57,328 bases of DNA from an uncultured Eubacteriales bacterium (GCA_934486915.1 CAKSRC010000005.1:1-57328), one strand, 5' to 3'. Positions 7,333-16,260 are shown, counted from the stretch's first letter. The notes: a model not told the origin generated them from the sequence alone. Numbers and translations: made by a program.

Positions 7333-8403
7333 TTGAAGAATAAGGAATATAAATCATCAGTGCCGCTTTATATCACGTTGTTTTCTATGCTTGTGTTGAC
7401 TATAGTTCTAATAGTCTTTATGTTTGTAAGAGTTGATGCTAACGATAATTCTTTTGAAAGTACCAATACTGCTATGGGGACATATGTACACCAAACCGTA
7501 TATAGCAACAATGGAGAACAAATAGTTTCTAAAGCTATGGAGGATATATATAATCTCGAAAATTTAATATCTTGGAGGATAGATAATTCAGATATTGCAA
7601 GGGTTAATAAAAATTCCGGGGATAATTGGGTGGATATAGACCCAAAAACCTCAGGCATACTATCAAAAAGTTTGGAAGTTTCCAAAAAGAGCATGGGGGC
7701 CTTGGATGTAACAATATTACCCGTTTCCTTGCTTTGGGGGTTCGATACAAATGATACAAGAGTGCCTGAAGATAAGGAAATACAAGAAGGATTAAAAAAT
7801 ATAAACTATAAGAATTTAAAAGTGAATTTGGATGTCAATAGGGCAAAGCTTTTTAAGGAAAATATGGGAATTAACCTAGGAGCAGTAGGCAAGGGTGCCG
7901 CTTGCGACGAGGTTATATCAAGATATAAAAAAGAAGGGGCTAAAAGCGGTATAGTTGCAATAGGCGGAAGTATAGGAGTCTTTGGTACAAAACCTAACAA
8001 GGCGGATTGGCGTATAGCCATAAGAGATCCCTTTAAAGGGCAGGACAGCTCCGACAGTATGGCGATAATTCCTATAAAGAGAGGCTATGTTTCAACTTCT
8101 GGAGCATATGAAAAGAACTTTTACAGTGAAGGTAAATTTTATCATCATATATTAGACCCAAAAACGGGCTATCCTTCCAAAAGTGATTTAGCTTCTGTTA
8201 CCGTTTGGAGCGATAGCGGGCTATTGTCAGACCTTCTTTCGACTGCGTGCTTTGTTTTGGGTAAGAATAACAGTTTAGAACTTCTTAAATATTATAATGC
8301 TTCGGCAGTATTTATAGATAATGATAAAAGGGTTTTTGTGACTGATGGTTTAAAGGACAATGTCATAATAACAAATCAAGAATATGTTATTAATCAATGG
8401 TAA
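7333..8403 (+). CDS. apbE: FAD:protein FMN transferase ApbE
   Basis: Transfers FMN from FAD to Thr or Ser of target proteins on the outer face of the membrane. The 356-residue protein has an N-terminal membrane anchor at about 10-32, the signature NLGAVGKGAA near 179-188 and the Mg/FAD-site block HHILDPKTGYP near 271. The TTG start at 7333 is preceded by AGGAGAGA. It heads an operon that continues into rnf genes, and both RnfD and RnfG below carry flavinylation-type Thr motifs, so they are the likely substrates. The catalysis is established for the family; the substrate assignment is inferred from the operon. Confidence 0.92.
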   Translation: MKNKEYKSSVPLYITLFSMLVLTIVLIVFMFVRVDANDNSFESTNTAMGTYVHQTVYSNNGEQIVSKAMEDIYNLENLISWRIDNSDIARVNKNSGDNWVDIDPKTSGILSKSLEVSKKSMGALDVTILPVSLLWGFDTNDTRVPEDKEIQEGLKNINYKNLKVNLDVNRAKLFKENMGINLGAVGKGAACDEVISRYKKEGAKSGIVAIGGSIGVFGTKPNKADWRIAIRDPFKGQDSSDSMAIIPIKRGYVSTSGAYEKNFYSEGKFYHHILDPKTGYPSKSDLASVTVWSDSGLLSDLLSTACFVLGKNNSLELLKYYNASAVFIDNDKRVFVTDGLKDNVIITNQEYVINQW

Positions 8404-8409
8404 TAAAAT

Positions 8410-8793
8410 ATGAGAAGCAGACAAATTTTTAAAACTAAAGATGTTATTTTAGTAGTCGCATTATTAGTCGTGGCAATTGTATCATTCTTTATAATCCAAT
8501 CTAAACCAAACGAAAACCTTGAAGCGGTAATAGTTAAGGATAATCAGACATATAAGATAATTAACCTTAATGAAGTGGAACAACCGTACCAAATAAACAT
8601 AGACGGCAGTATCCCCGTGATAATATCCGTTGAAAAGAACAGCATATACTTTAAAAAATCCGAGTGTCCGGATAAAATATGCGTAAATACAGGAAGGCTT
8701 TCTAAAGTGGGAGATATTGCGATTTGTTTGCCGGCAAGGGTTTCTATAGAATTAAGGGGAAATCAAAAAGAGTTTGATTCCATAACAGGATAG
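8410..8793 (+). CDS. NusG domain II-containing membrane-anchored protein
   Basis: A 127-residue protein with one N-terminal membrane helix (about 12-29) and an extracytoplasmic NusG-II-like beta domain. KSECPDKICVNTGRLSKVGD near 78-97 is the family's recognisable Cys-containing block and CLPARVSIEL follows. Such proteins regularly accompany apbE and Rnf operons in Clostridia, from general knowledge of these loci. The two Cys residues could bind a metal or form a disulfide. It starts six bases after apbE with a weak ribosome site, consistent with coupling. Its molecular role in Rnf assembly is unknown. Confidence 0.75.
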   Translation: MRSRQIFKTKDVILVVALLVVAIVSFFIIQSKPNENLEAVIVKDNQTYKIINLNEVEQPYQINIDGSIPVIISVEKNSIYFKKSECPDKICVNTGRLSKVGDIAICLPARVSIELRGNQKEFDSITG

Positions 8794-8805
8794 AGGATAT
8801 TTATA

Positions 8806-9396
8806 TTGAAAGATCAAAATAAGGAAATATGTACATATAATAACATCGAAAAGGATAAGATTAGCGGCAAAAGCATTTATTCTAACCATATGAATATTAA
8901 TTTGGGGGTACTTAAGCTTTCTATTGTTGCTGTGTTTACTGCAGCGGCGATAGTTTTATCTATATTTGAAAGCTTGCTTCCTGCGCTTCCCTTTTTACCT
9001 CCCGGGGCGAAACTGGGGATTTCAAATGTGGCGAGCATGTCAGTAGCAGGAGCATTGGGTATACCATCAGCTATGTTGGTGGCTGTTTTAAAGTCACTTT
9101 TTGTAGGGTTCACACGTGGGTTTACAGCCTTTTTAATGAGCTTTTTCGGCTCGATTTTGAGTACCTTAGTGACAGGATTACTGCTAAAATTAAGGAGAAA
9201 TCCATTTGGATTTATAGGCATAGGTATATTTGGAGCTTTAACGCATAATATGTCGCAACTTGCGGTAGCTTATTTTTTAACAGGAGCGCCGGTATTTTAC
9301 TATTTTCCTATCATAGTTATAGCATCTATAATTTTTGGAAGTGTTACCGGTCTTATGCTTAAAATTGTTTTACCTATTATTAATAGGGTAATTTGA
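8806..9396 (+). CDS. Gx transporter family membrane protein
   Basis: Integral membrane protein of 196 residues, of the family annotated Gx transporter or heptaprenyl diphosphate synthase component I, with about five membrane helices. LPALPFLPPGAKLGISNVAS near 60-80 is the hallmark block. The fold resembles ECF-type substrate-binding components, so a small-molecule uptake role is possible; the hep name is historical and probably misleading. The TTG start at 8806 follows AGAGGAT. The first 28 residues are polar and cytoplasmic. Co-transcription with apbE and rnf suggests a cofactor or quinone-like substrate, which is inference only. Confidence 0.75.
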   Translation: MKDQNKEICTYNNIEKDKISGKSIYSNHMNINLGVLKLSIVAVFTAAAIVLSIFESLLPALPFLPPGAKLGISNVASMSVAGALGIPSAMLVAVLKSLFVGFTRGFTAFLMSFFGSILSTLVTGLLLKLRRNPFGFIGIGIFGALTHNMSQLAVAYFLTGAPVFYYFPIIVIASIIFGSVTGLMLKIVLPIINRVI

Positions 9397-9432
9397 GAAT
9401 TAATGTAGTTTAGACAATATGAGGTTGATATT

Positions 9433-10770
9433 ATGAAATATTTAGATTTTCCTAAGAAACCGTTTAAAACTCGCGGAGGAGCCAAGGTTCCGCATAGGAA
9501 AAATACAGAAAATATAGAAAGTGTGTATATGCCGTCACCCAAGAGTGTGATTATACCTATGAGCCAACACATTGGGCAGGCGTGTACTCCTATTGTGAAA
9601 AAAGGGGATCACGTTTATGTAGGTGAGCTTATTGGGAAAAGTGATAGTATAGTTAGTGCTCCTATACATTCAAGTGTTTCCGGGGAAATAAAGAAGATTG
9701 ACAAGCTAAGAATGCCATCAGGCGAGCTTGTGGACGCCATAGAGATAGAGTCGGACGGAAAGGATGAACTTTTGCCGTCTATTACTCCACCTAAAGTATA
9801 CGATAAAGAGTCTTTAGTAAAGGCTGTAAAAGAAAGCGGCTTGGTAGGCCTTGGAGGTGCAGGATTTCCCTCGCACATGAAGCTTAATATCCCAAATGAG
9901 AAAAATGTCGATACGCTTATAATAAATGCCGCTGAGTGCGAGCCGTACATAACTGCAGACCATAGGGAATGCATCGAAAATTCGTGGGAGCTTTTTTCAG
10001 GGATATATACCATCAAAGAAATTTTAAATATAGACATGGTTATTATAGGCGTTGAGGATAATAAGCCTGAAGTTATAAAGATTTTAAAGCAAATTGCAGA
10101 TAATGACGAGAGGGACCCTAAGGATAGAGTAAGGGTTTTAACATTAAAATCAAGGTATCCTCAAGGGGCGGAGAAGATTTTGGTTGAGTCCTGCACGGGT
10201 AGAAAAGTAGGGGAAGGTAAAATACCACTTGATGTAGGCTGCATTGTAATGAATGTAAATTCAGTGACGTTTATATCCAAGTATATAAAAACGGGTGTGC
10301 CGCTTGTGAAAAGTCGTATAACTGTTGACGGTTCGGCAGTAAAGGAGCCTAAAAATGTAATAGTGCCTATAGGCACCAGGATTTGTGATGTAATAGAATT
10401 TTGCGGCGGATATAAAAGTGAGCCTAAAAAGATTTTAATGGGTGGACCTATGATGGGTATTGCTCTTTATGATGACAGTTTACCTATACTAAAACAAAAT
10501 AATGCTATTTTGGCTTTCGATGAAAATGATAGTATTCTTCCAAAGCCTTCTCAATGTATTCGATGCGGCAGGTGTGTAAAAAGCTGCCCTATGGGATTAT
10601 TCCCATATAAACTTGAGAGATATTCTATGAATAAGGATAAGGAAAATCTTATTAAATTTAAAGTTTTAAACTGCATGGAATGCGGTTCTTGTGTATTTAA
10701 TTGCCCGGCATCAAGACCTATAGTTCAAGCTATTAAGGTTGGCAAAGCTATAGTGAAGTCGAGTAAATAA
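9433..10770 (+). CDS. rnfC: Rnf complex subunit RnfC
   Basis: Peripheral subunit of the ion-translocating ferredoxin:NAD+ oxidoreductase, carrying the NADH/FMN site and two [4Fe-4S] clusters. In 445 residues it has the biotinyl-like N-terminal domain (GDHVYVGELIG), the NuoF-like block GLGGAGFPSH near 137 and INAAECEPY near 166, then ferredoxin motifs CIRCGRCVKSCP near 374 and CMECGSCVFNCP near 413. ATG 9433 follows GAGG. The order C-D-G-E-A-B matches clostridial rnf operons. Whether the complex pumps Na+ or H+ is not decidable here. Confidence 0.95.
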   Translation: MKYLDFPKKPFKTRGGAKVPHRKNTENIESVYMPSPKSVIIPMSQHIGQACTPIVKKGDHVYVGELIGKSDSIVSAPIHSSVSGEIKKIDKLRMPSGELVDAIEIESDGKDELLPSITPPKVYDKESLVKAVKESGLVGLGGAGFPSHMKLNIPNEKNVDTLIINAAECEPYITADHRECIENSWELFSGIYTIKEILNIDMVIIGVEDNKPEVIKILKQIADNDERDPKDRVRVLTLKSRYPQGAEKILVESCTGRKVGEGKIPLDVGCIVMNVNSVTFISKYIKTGVPLVKSRITVDGSAVKEPKNVIVPIGTRICDVIEFCGGYKSEPKKILMGGPMMGIALYDDSLPILKQNNAILAFDENDSILPKPSQCIRCGRCVKSCPMGLFPYKLERYSMNKDKENLIKFKVLNCMECGSCVFNCPASRPIVQAIKVGKAIVKSSK

Positions 10771-10781
10771 GAGGTGATAGA

Positions 10782-11735
10782 GTGAAAGAAAAATTAATAG
10801 TTTCGGCTTCGCCGCATTTGAGAGGTCAAGTTACCACAAAATCTATTATGCTTGATGTAATAATAGCATTAATGCCGTCTTTGATTGCAGCTGTTATTAT
10901 CTTTGGAGCAAGGGTATTGATGGTTGTAGGTGTGACGGTACTTTCATGTGTGTTGTGCGAATATATATTAAGAAAAATTATGAAAAGGGATAATACAATA
11001 GCGGATTTAAGTGCAGTTGTAACGGGAATGTTGCTTGCTTTTAATTTACCCGTCACGATAAACCTTTGGATTGCTGCACTTGGTGGAGCAATTGCGATAG
11101 TAGTTGTCAAGCAAATGTTTGGAGGACTCGGCCAAAACTTCGTAAATCCCGCATTAATTGCAAGAATTGTACTTATGGTATCTTTCCCTAAGGATATGAC
11201 AACTTGGGTAAAACCATTTGAAAGGTCATATCAAGATATAGATTCAATTACTACTGCTACTCCTCTTGCTATGCTAAAGACATCTTCATTAGAGAATGTT
11301 AACTATATGGACCTATTTTTAGGCTTTAGAGGCGGATGCTTAGGGGAAACTTGTATTCTAGCGATAATAATAGGTGGATTGTACCTTGTGGCAAGAAAGG
11401 TTATATCTCCAACTATCCCGTTGTTCTTTATAGGTACTGTATTTATTTTGTCCTTCGCATTTTCAAGGGACCCTATTTTAGATTTACTTTCAGGAGGTTT
11501 GATTTTGGGGGCTGTTTTCATGGCGACGGATTATGTAACTTCCCCAATTACAACTAAAGGGAAAATAATCTTTGGTATTGGCTGCGGTGTTTTGACTATA
11601 TTAATAAGGACTTTTGGCGCATTGCCTGAGGGAGTATCTTTTTCTATTGTCATCATGAATATATTGGTTCCTCATATTGAAAAATTATCAACACCAAGAA
11701 CCTTTAAAAGGAGAGAAAGTCATGAAAAAGTTTAG
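10782..11735 (+). CDS. rnfD: Rnf complex subunit RnfD
   Basis: Membrane subunit of Rnf, 317 residues with about eight to nine helices. In this family FMN is attached covalently to a Thr; here the motif is TTATP at about residue 155-159. GGLGQNFVNPALIAR near 113 and the TDYVTSPIT block are family features. It starts with GTG at 10782, preceded by AGAGGTGAT, 11 bases after rnfC. Its last 14 bases overlap rnfG, and the ribosome site of rnfG lies inside rnfD, so translation is coupled. Confidence 0.95.
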   Translation: MKEKLIVSASPHLRGQVTTKSIMLDVIIALMPSLIAAVIIFGARVLMVVGVTVLSCVLCEYILRKIMKRDNTIADLSAVVTGMLLAFNLPVTINLWIAALGGAIAIVVVKQMFGGLGQNFVNPALIARIVLMVSFPKDMTTWVKPFERSYQDIDSITTATPLAMLKTSSLENVNYMDLFLGFRGGCLGETCILAIIIGGLYLVARKVISPTIPLFFIGTVFILSFAFSRDPILDLLSGGLILGAVFMATDYVTSPITTKGKIIFGIGCGVLTILIRTFGALPEGVSFSIVIMNILVPHIEKLSTPRTFKRRESHEKV

Positions 11736-12294
11736 TGTTAAGCAAATAGCTGTTCCGTCTTTAGCGCTTTTTATTGTGTGCTTTTTAGTGACTTTACTTT
11801 TGACATTGACAAATACGTTTACTCAAAAACCTATAGAAAATCAAGAAATTCAAAAGCAGGACAGTTCGAGGAAAATTGTACTTTCAAAGGCCTGTGAGTT
11901 TAAAGAGTACCCTCAAATCGAGGACTGCTATGAAGGTTTGGATTCAAATGGAAACATAGTAGGGTATACATTTATCACTAAAGCATCGGGATATGCAGGG
12001 GAAATATCCGTCATGACGGGAATTGAGTCAGATGGAAAAATAAGTGGAGTATCTATTTTGTCTCAATCTGAGACTCCCGGGCTTGGAGCCAATATCCAAA
12101 AGGAGAGCTTTTTAGATCAATATAATGATAAGTTAGCAGATAAAGATATTTCAGTTATAAAAAACAGAGAACCAAAGGATAGCGAGATAGAAGCCGTGAC
12201 AGGAGCAACCATTTCCTCAAAGGCGGCTACTAAGGCGGTAAATCAAGCTATATCAAACTATAATAAGATTATGACGGCAGGGGGTATGGAATAA
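11722..12294 (+). CDS. rnfG: Rnf complex subunit RnfG
   Basis: Extracytoplasmic, single-anchor flavoprotein subunit. The ATG at 11722 is chosen because AAAGGAGAG lies just upstream; the longer in-frame version from 11677 lacks a ribosome site. It has 190 residues with a membrane helix at about 10-32. The FMN-binding domain has the motif VTGATISSKA near 158-167, where the second Thr is the expected ApbE target. GLGANIQKESF is the preceding conserved block. Electrons should pass between RnfD, RnfG and the cytoplasmic clusters. Confidence 0.95.
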   Translation: MKKFSVKQIAVPSLALFIVCFLVTLLLTLTNTFTQKPIENQEIQKQDSSRKIVLSKACEFKEYPQIEDCYEGLDSNGNIVGYTFITKASGYAGEISVMTGIESDGKISGVSILSQSETPGLGANIQKESFLDQYNDKLADKDISVIKNREPKDSEIEAVTGATISSKAATKAVNQAISNYNKIMTAGGME

Positions 12295-12971
12295 TGGAAA
12301 AAAAGCTGTCTTATGAATTTTCAAAGGGAATATTAAAAGAAAATCCCGTACTTTGCTTAGTTTTGGGCACTTGTCCAACCTTAGCCGTTACAACATCGGC
12401 TTCAAATGCTATTGGCATGGGAATTTCGGCAACTTTAGTGCTTTTGTGTTCTAATACCGTTATTTCTGCTTTAAGAAAGGTAATCCCCGACAAGGTAAGA
12501 ATTCCTTCTTATATTACGATCATAGCGGGATTTGTAACTATAGTCCAAATGATTGTAAAAGCGTATGCTCCTGCAATTAATGATTCTCTTGGCATATTTT
12601 TGCCTTTGATAGTTGTAAACTGCATAATTTTAGGCAGAGCTGAGATGTTTGCAAGAAAAAATAAAGTGCTCCCTTCCGCACTTGATGGGCTTGGAATGGG
12701 CTTAGGATTTACGGCTGCACTGCTTTTAATGGGAATAATACGTGAGTTTTTTGGAACGGGCTGTGTTTTTGGAATTCCTATTACAAGTGGGGCTATTGAA
12801 CCTATGTTAATATTTATTTTACCTCCGGGTGGATTTTTTGTTTTCGGAATGTTAATAGCATTATCCAACAAACTTTCAGGTAAAAAAAGTAAAGATTCAA
12901 AACCTGGGTGCAGCGGCTGCCCTATGAAAAGCAGTTGCACGAAAATATCTCAAAGCGGAGGTAATGCATAA
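12294..12971 (+). CDS. rnfE: Rnf complex subunit RnfE with Cys-rich tail
   Basis: Membrane subunit of Rnf related to RnfA, 225 residues with six helices. The first base of its ATG is the last base of the rnfG stop (TAATG). The N-terminal half carries GTCPTLAVTTSASNAIGMG, where the Cys is the conserved membrane Cys expected to help hold a [2Fe-2S] cluster with its RnfA counterpart. The C-terminus has an extra tail of about 30 residues with C-x2-C-x5-C (GCSGCPMKSSC), beyond the usual end of the family. The tail faces the cytoplasm if the topology is standard and could bind zinc or an Fe-S cluster. Confidence 0.93.
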   Translation: MEKKLSYEFSKGILKENPVLCLVLGTCPTLAVTTSASNAIGMGISATLVLLCSNTVISALRKVIPDKVRIPSYITIIAGFVTIVQMIVKAYAPAINDSLGIFLPLIVVNCIILGRAEMFARKNKVLPSALDGLGMGLGFTAALLLMGIIREFFGTGCVFGIPITSGAIEPMLIFILPPGGFFVFGMLIALSNKLSGKKSKDSKPGCSGCPMKSSCTKISQSGGNA

Positions 12972-13582
12972 TGATAAAAGCTCTTGCTGCGATATTTTTA
13001 GCGTCCATTTTGACGGAAAACTATGTTTTAAATAAATTTTTAGGTATATGTCCATTCTTGGGAGTGTCTAAAAAGCTCAATACCGCAATAGGTATGAGTG
13101 CTGCGGTTACGTTTGTAATGGTTTTAGCTACAGCGGTAACCTTCCCAATATATAATTACATATTGCTTCCCAACAACCTTGATTATTTACAAACTTTATT
13201 ATTCATTTTAGTAATTGCTGCTTTGGTGCAGTTAGTAGAAATCGTATTAAAAAAGTATATTCCTCCACTTTACAAGTCATTAGGTATATATCTTCCTCTT
13301 ATTACGACTAATTGTGCGGTTTTAGGTGTTACCATGCTTGTAGTAGAGAAAAGCCAACAAAATGCTGAATTTACCTATATATATGCTTTAGTAAATGCGT
13401 TTGGAGCGGGTATAGGATTTTTGGTTGCGATGGTGTTATTTGCAGGGGTAAGAGAAAGATTAGAGGAATCCGATATCCCGGAATCACTCAAGGGTCTTCC
13501 TATTACACTTGTTGCAGCATCTTTGGTTGCGGTTTCGTTTTTAGGTTTTCAAGGCTTAGTAAATGGCCTTTTAGGGGTATAG
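12971..13582 (+). CDS. rnfA: Rnf complex subunit RnfA
   Basis: Six-helix membrane subunit, 203 residues, overlapping the rnfE stop by one base (TAATG). ILTENYVLNKFLGICPFLGVS near 12-32 carries the conserved Cys paired with that of RnfE, and ITTNCAVLGV near 116 has the second Cys. RnfA and RnfE form an inverted-topology pair in the complex. ATGATAAAAG opens the gene, with the ribosome site GGAGG in the end of rnfE. Family identity is secure from these motifs and the operon order. Confidence 0.95.
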   Translation: MIKALAAIFLASILTENYVLNKFLGICPFLGVSKKLNTAIGMSAAVTFVMVLATAVTFPIYNYILLPNNLDYLQTLLFILVIAALVQLVEIVLKKYIPPLYKSLGIYLPLITTNCAVLGVTMLVVEKSQQNAEFTYIYALVNAFGAGIGFLVAMVLFAGVRERLEESDIPESLKGLPITLVAASLVAVSFLGFQGLVNGLLGV

Positions 13583-13591
13583 GAGGAAATT

Positions 13592-14392
13592 ATGGAGAAA
13601 ATTTTATTTCCCGTGTTGTTAGTTGCGGGGATAGGCCTTATTTTAGGCCTTATATTGGCAGTTGTTTCTATAGTTATGGCGGCTCCTAAGAATGAAAAAC
13701 TAGAGAAACTTGTAGATATACTTCCGGGGGCTAACTGCGGTGCATGTGGATTTTCAGGATGCAGCGGGTATGCAAGTGCTTTGGCAGAAGGCAAAGCAAA
13801 GCCTAATCTTTGCTCAGTCGGCGGAAAAGGTACGGCAGAAAAGATATCTAAAATTTTAGGCATACGCGTAAGTTCAAGTGATGAAAGGACGGCTGTGGTT
13901 AAATGCACGGGAAACTGCTCAAATACTGAAAAGTGCATGGAGTATAACGGTATAGATTCTTGTCTTGCAGCCAGTAAGCTTTGCAAAACAAACGGCAAGT
14001 GTACTTATGGGTGCATAGGGTTTGGAGATTGCGTCAAGGCTTGCCCATTTAATGCTATTTCTATTTGTAATGGTATAGCAGTTGTAGATAGTGAGAAATG
14101 CAAGGCCTGCGGCAAATGTGTTGCTACCTGTCCTCAACATATTATAAAGATACGCACTTTGGCAGAAGACAAGGCATTTGTATACTGCTCGAATAATAAT
14201 TCCGGGGCGAACACAAGAAAAGCCTGCAATGCAGGATGTATTTCTTGTATGCGCTGCGTTAAGGAGTGCCCAATGGAAGCAATAAAAATAGAAAACAATT
14301 TAGCTTGCGTTGATGCATCTAAGTGTATTGGATGCGGCAGGTGTACAAAAGTATGCAAGCCGGGCTGCATAAAGCTAATAAAATCGATGTAG
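13592..14392 (+). CDS. rnfB: Rnf complex subunit RnfB, polyferredoxin
   Basis: Entry point for electrons from reduced ferredoxin. An N-terminal membrane helix (about 4-28) is followed by a cluster domain starting NCGACGFSGC near 48-57. A second region and two 2x[4Fe-4S] ferredoxin modules follow, with CKACGKCVATCP, CISCMRCVKECP and CIGCGRCTKVC as the clearest motifs. The 266-residue length fits clostridial RnfB. AGGAGG lies just upstream of ATG 13592. It is the last gene of the operon; no strong hairpin terminator follows immediately, only AT-rich DNA. Confidence 0.95.
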   Translation: MEKILFPVLLVAGIGLILGLILAVVSIVMAAPKNEKLEKLVDILPGANCGACGFSGCSGYASALAEGKAKPNLCSVGGKGTAEKISKILGIRVSSSDERTAVVKCTGNCSNTEKCMEYNGIDSCLAASKLCKTNGKCTYGCIGFGDCVKACPFNAISICNGIAVVDSEKCKACGKCVATCPQHIIKIRTLAEDKAFVYCSNNNSGANTRKACNAGCISCMRCVKECPMEAIKIENNLACVDASKCIGCGRCTKVCKPGCIKLIKSM

Positions 14393-14535
14393 AATATATG
14401 ATATGGGAATAAAGCTTTTTTGTTTAAAATGAACATTGATAATGAATAAAGATGCATTATAAGGTCATAATATGCATAATATTAATTTACATTTGTATAT
14501 GTTGATTTTAATGCTAAATTTTTAAAAAAAAAGGC
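14393..14535. other. AT-rich spacer after rnfB
   Basis: This is the first part of a 554-base gene-free stretch. It has no ORF with a ribosome site. A short dyad (ATGCAT at about 14452 and 14473) is the only structure seen. A small-RNA unit (14536-14667) and the promoter of the sodium symporter (14760-14788) follow. Confidence 0.5.
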
Positions 14536-14564
14536 TTTACAAACAAACAAAAATTCGGTATAAT
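14536..14564 (+). promoter_or_regulatory. promoter of candidate small RNA
   Basis: TTTACA (14536-14541), 17-base spacer, perfect TATAAT (14559-14564). The predicted start is near 14571, the first base of a stable hairpin. Confidence 0.65.
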
Positions 14565-14570
14565 TAAAGA

Positions 14571-14667
14571 GGTATGAGAAATCATACTACAATTTTTCAT
14601 TATTTTTACCTTTTTTCTTTTTAAACATAATCGTTCTTCTACGCCAGGGAGAACGATTACTTTTTTA
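14571..14667 (+). ncRNA. candidate small RNA, about 97 nt
   Basis: The predicted transcript starts with a 7-bp hairpin capped by a GAAA tetraloop (14571-14588). A U/C-rich single-stranded stretch of about 38 bases follows, then an intrinsic terminator: a 10-bp stem (14628-14637 with 14650-14659), a 12-base loop, then TTTTTT at 14661-14666. No ORF of more than a few codons lies inside. A promoter, an unstructured pyrimidine-rich seed and a terminator form the classic plan of a trans-acting sRNA; CCUUUUUUC could pair with purine-rich ribosome sites. It matches no family I can name. Confidence 0.55.
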
Positions 14668-14759
14668 TATAAAATTCTCATTTTAAAAGCATGTGTAATT
14701 CTTTAATATATATCATCATACAAGATCTAAGCTTTTAATGGTAAAATAAGGAATAATAA

Positions 14760-14788
14760 TTGACTTTTTTGTATAAACATGGTAAAAT
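14760..14788 (+). promoter_or_regulatory. promoter of the SNF symporter gene
   Basis: TTGACT (14760-14765), 17 bases, TAAAAT (14783-14788). The start is near 14795. A 7-bp hairpin (CACAAAT/ATTTGTG, 14793-14813) sits at the start of a 150-base leader that is otherwise AT-rich and featureless. Confidence 0.65.
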
Positions 14789-14946
14789 AGTGCACAAATT
14801 TATAAGATTTGTGGTAATTGATAGTATGAAGTTAAAGAATTAAAAGTTTCAGTTTATACCTTAAATTATCTATGAAAGATATCGTGACTTAATAAATAGT
14901 ATTTTTTAATTAAAGTTTTAAATTTTCCACAATAGAAAGGTTTTGT

Positions 14947-16260
14947 ATGATGAAAGATCGTGATAAGTTTTCGTCTAAGTTTGCGTTTATAATTTCAAGC
15001 ATTGGGGCCTCGATAGGTCTTGGTATACTTTGGATGTTTCCATTTAAACTTTGCAAGTATGGTGGAGCAGCCTTTTTAATTCCATACTTTATTTTTACGA
15101 TTTTGCTTGGTGCGGTAGGATTGGTTATAGAGTTTACATTTGGAAGGACTTTTAAGTCGGGCTCTCTTGGAGGAATTCGTAAGGTATTTAAAGAAAAGGG
15201 AGTAAAGGGAGGATCCATCGTAGGTTCTATTCCTGCTATTGGGATGTCTTTGGTTTTTTCTTTTTATACTGTTATTATAGGGTGGATATTTAAATATTTA
15301 TATATTAGCATAACGGGGGAAATTGTAAAAATAGATCCTGCTACATATTTTAGCAATTTTTCAAATTCCAATGAAGAAACAGCGTTTGCTGTTTTTGCCT
15401 TAATTTTAACCGGCGCTATTATTTCCTTAGGTGTAACCAAAGGAATTGAAAAACTAAATAAGATTGCTATACCAATGATGTTTGTGATATTTTTGCTTAT
15501 AGTTATAAGGTCAGTTACCCTCCCGGGAGCTATAGAGGGGATTAAATATATATGTATACCCAGATGGGAGAACCTTTTACACATAGAGACATGGATTATG
15601 GCAATGGGTCTTGCGTTTTTTACAGCTTCACTTTCCGGCTCTGTTATGGTTGTATATGGGAGTTACACTGATAAAAATACGGATATCCCTAAATCTACAG
15701 CAACAGTTGTATTCTTTAACACATTAGGTGCAATTTTAGCAGCCTTTGCAATAATTCCAGCGGTATTCGCATTTGGAATTGATCCTTGTGCAGGGCCTGC
15801 ACTTTTATTCGTTTCATTGCCTGCGATATTTTCATCAATGCCGTTTGGTGCAGTGATAAGTACAGTATTTTTTATAAGCGTTATTTGTGCAGCAATATCA
15901 ACGGGCCTTTCTATGATGGAAGTTCTTGTTGAGGCACTTACAAGTATAACAAATTTAGATAGAAAGAAAGCGACTCTTGCAGTATCGTTAATTGCTCTTT
16001 GCATAATGCTTCCCTTATCTATTAATATGAATATTTTCGAAGCAGTAGTTGATTTTTCGACTATAGTTTTATCTCCGCTTTCGGCACTGATAGTGGCAGT
16101 CGTATTTTTTTGGAGATTCAAAAAGGACTCTTCACTTAAAGAGATTAATCTTGGAAGCAAGTATCCTTTAAATAAAACATTCTTAGTATTAGGAAAATTT
16201 ATATTTATACCACTAACATTTTTAGTTGTTGTCTTTGGTATAATTTTAGGGGGGATATGA
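14947..16260 (+). CDS. sodium-dependent transporter, neurotransmitter:sodium symporter (SNF) family
   Basis: LeuT-fold secondary transporter, probably importing an amino acid with Na+. In 437 residues about eleven helices are visible. The first helix carries the family signature SSIGASIGLGILWMFPFKL near 14-32, with the unwound Gly-rich Na+ site and the downstream W-x-F-P. Prokaryotic members have 11-12 helices and a similar length. ATG 14947 is six bases after AAAGG; the next ATG at 14950 is equally possible. It is a single-gene unit with its own promoter. The substrate cannot be read; Na+ coupling would fit a Na+-pumping Rnf. Confidence 0.88.
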   Translation: MMKDRDKFSSKFAFIISSIGASIGLGILWMFPFKLCKYGGAAFLIPYFIFTILLGAVGLVIEFTFGRTFKSGSLGGIRKVFKEKGVKGGSIVGSIPAIGMSLVFSFYTVIIGWIFKYLYISITGEIVKIDPATYFSNFSNSNEETAFAVFALILTGAIISLGVTKGIEKLNKIAIPMMFVIFLLIVIRSVTLPGAIEGIKYICIPRWENLLHIETWIMAMGLAFFTASLSGSVMVVYGSYTDKNTDIPKSTATVVFFNTLGAILAAFAIIPAVFAFGIDPCAGPALLFVSLPAIFSSMPFGAVISTVFFISVICAAISTGLSMMEVLVEALTSITNLDRKKATLAVSLIALCIMLPLSINMNIFEAVVDFSTIVLSPLSALIVAVVFFWRFKKDSSLKEINLGSKYPLNKTFLVLGKFIFIPLTFLVVVFGIILGGI

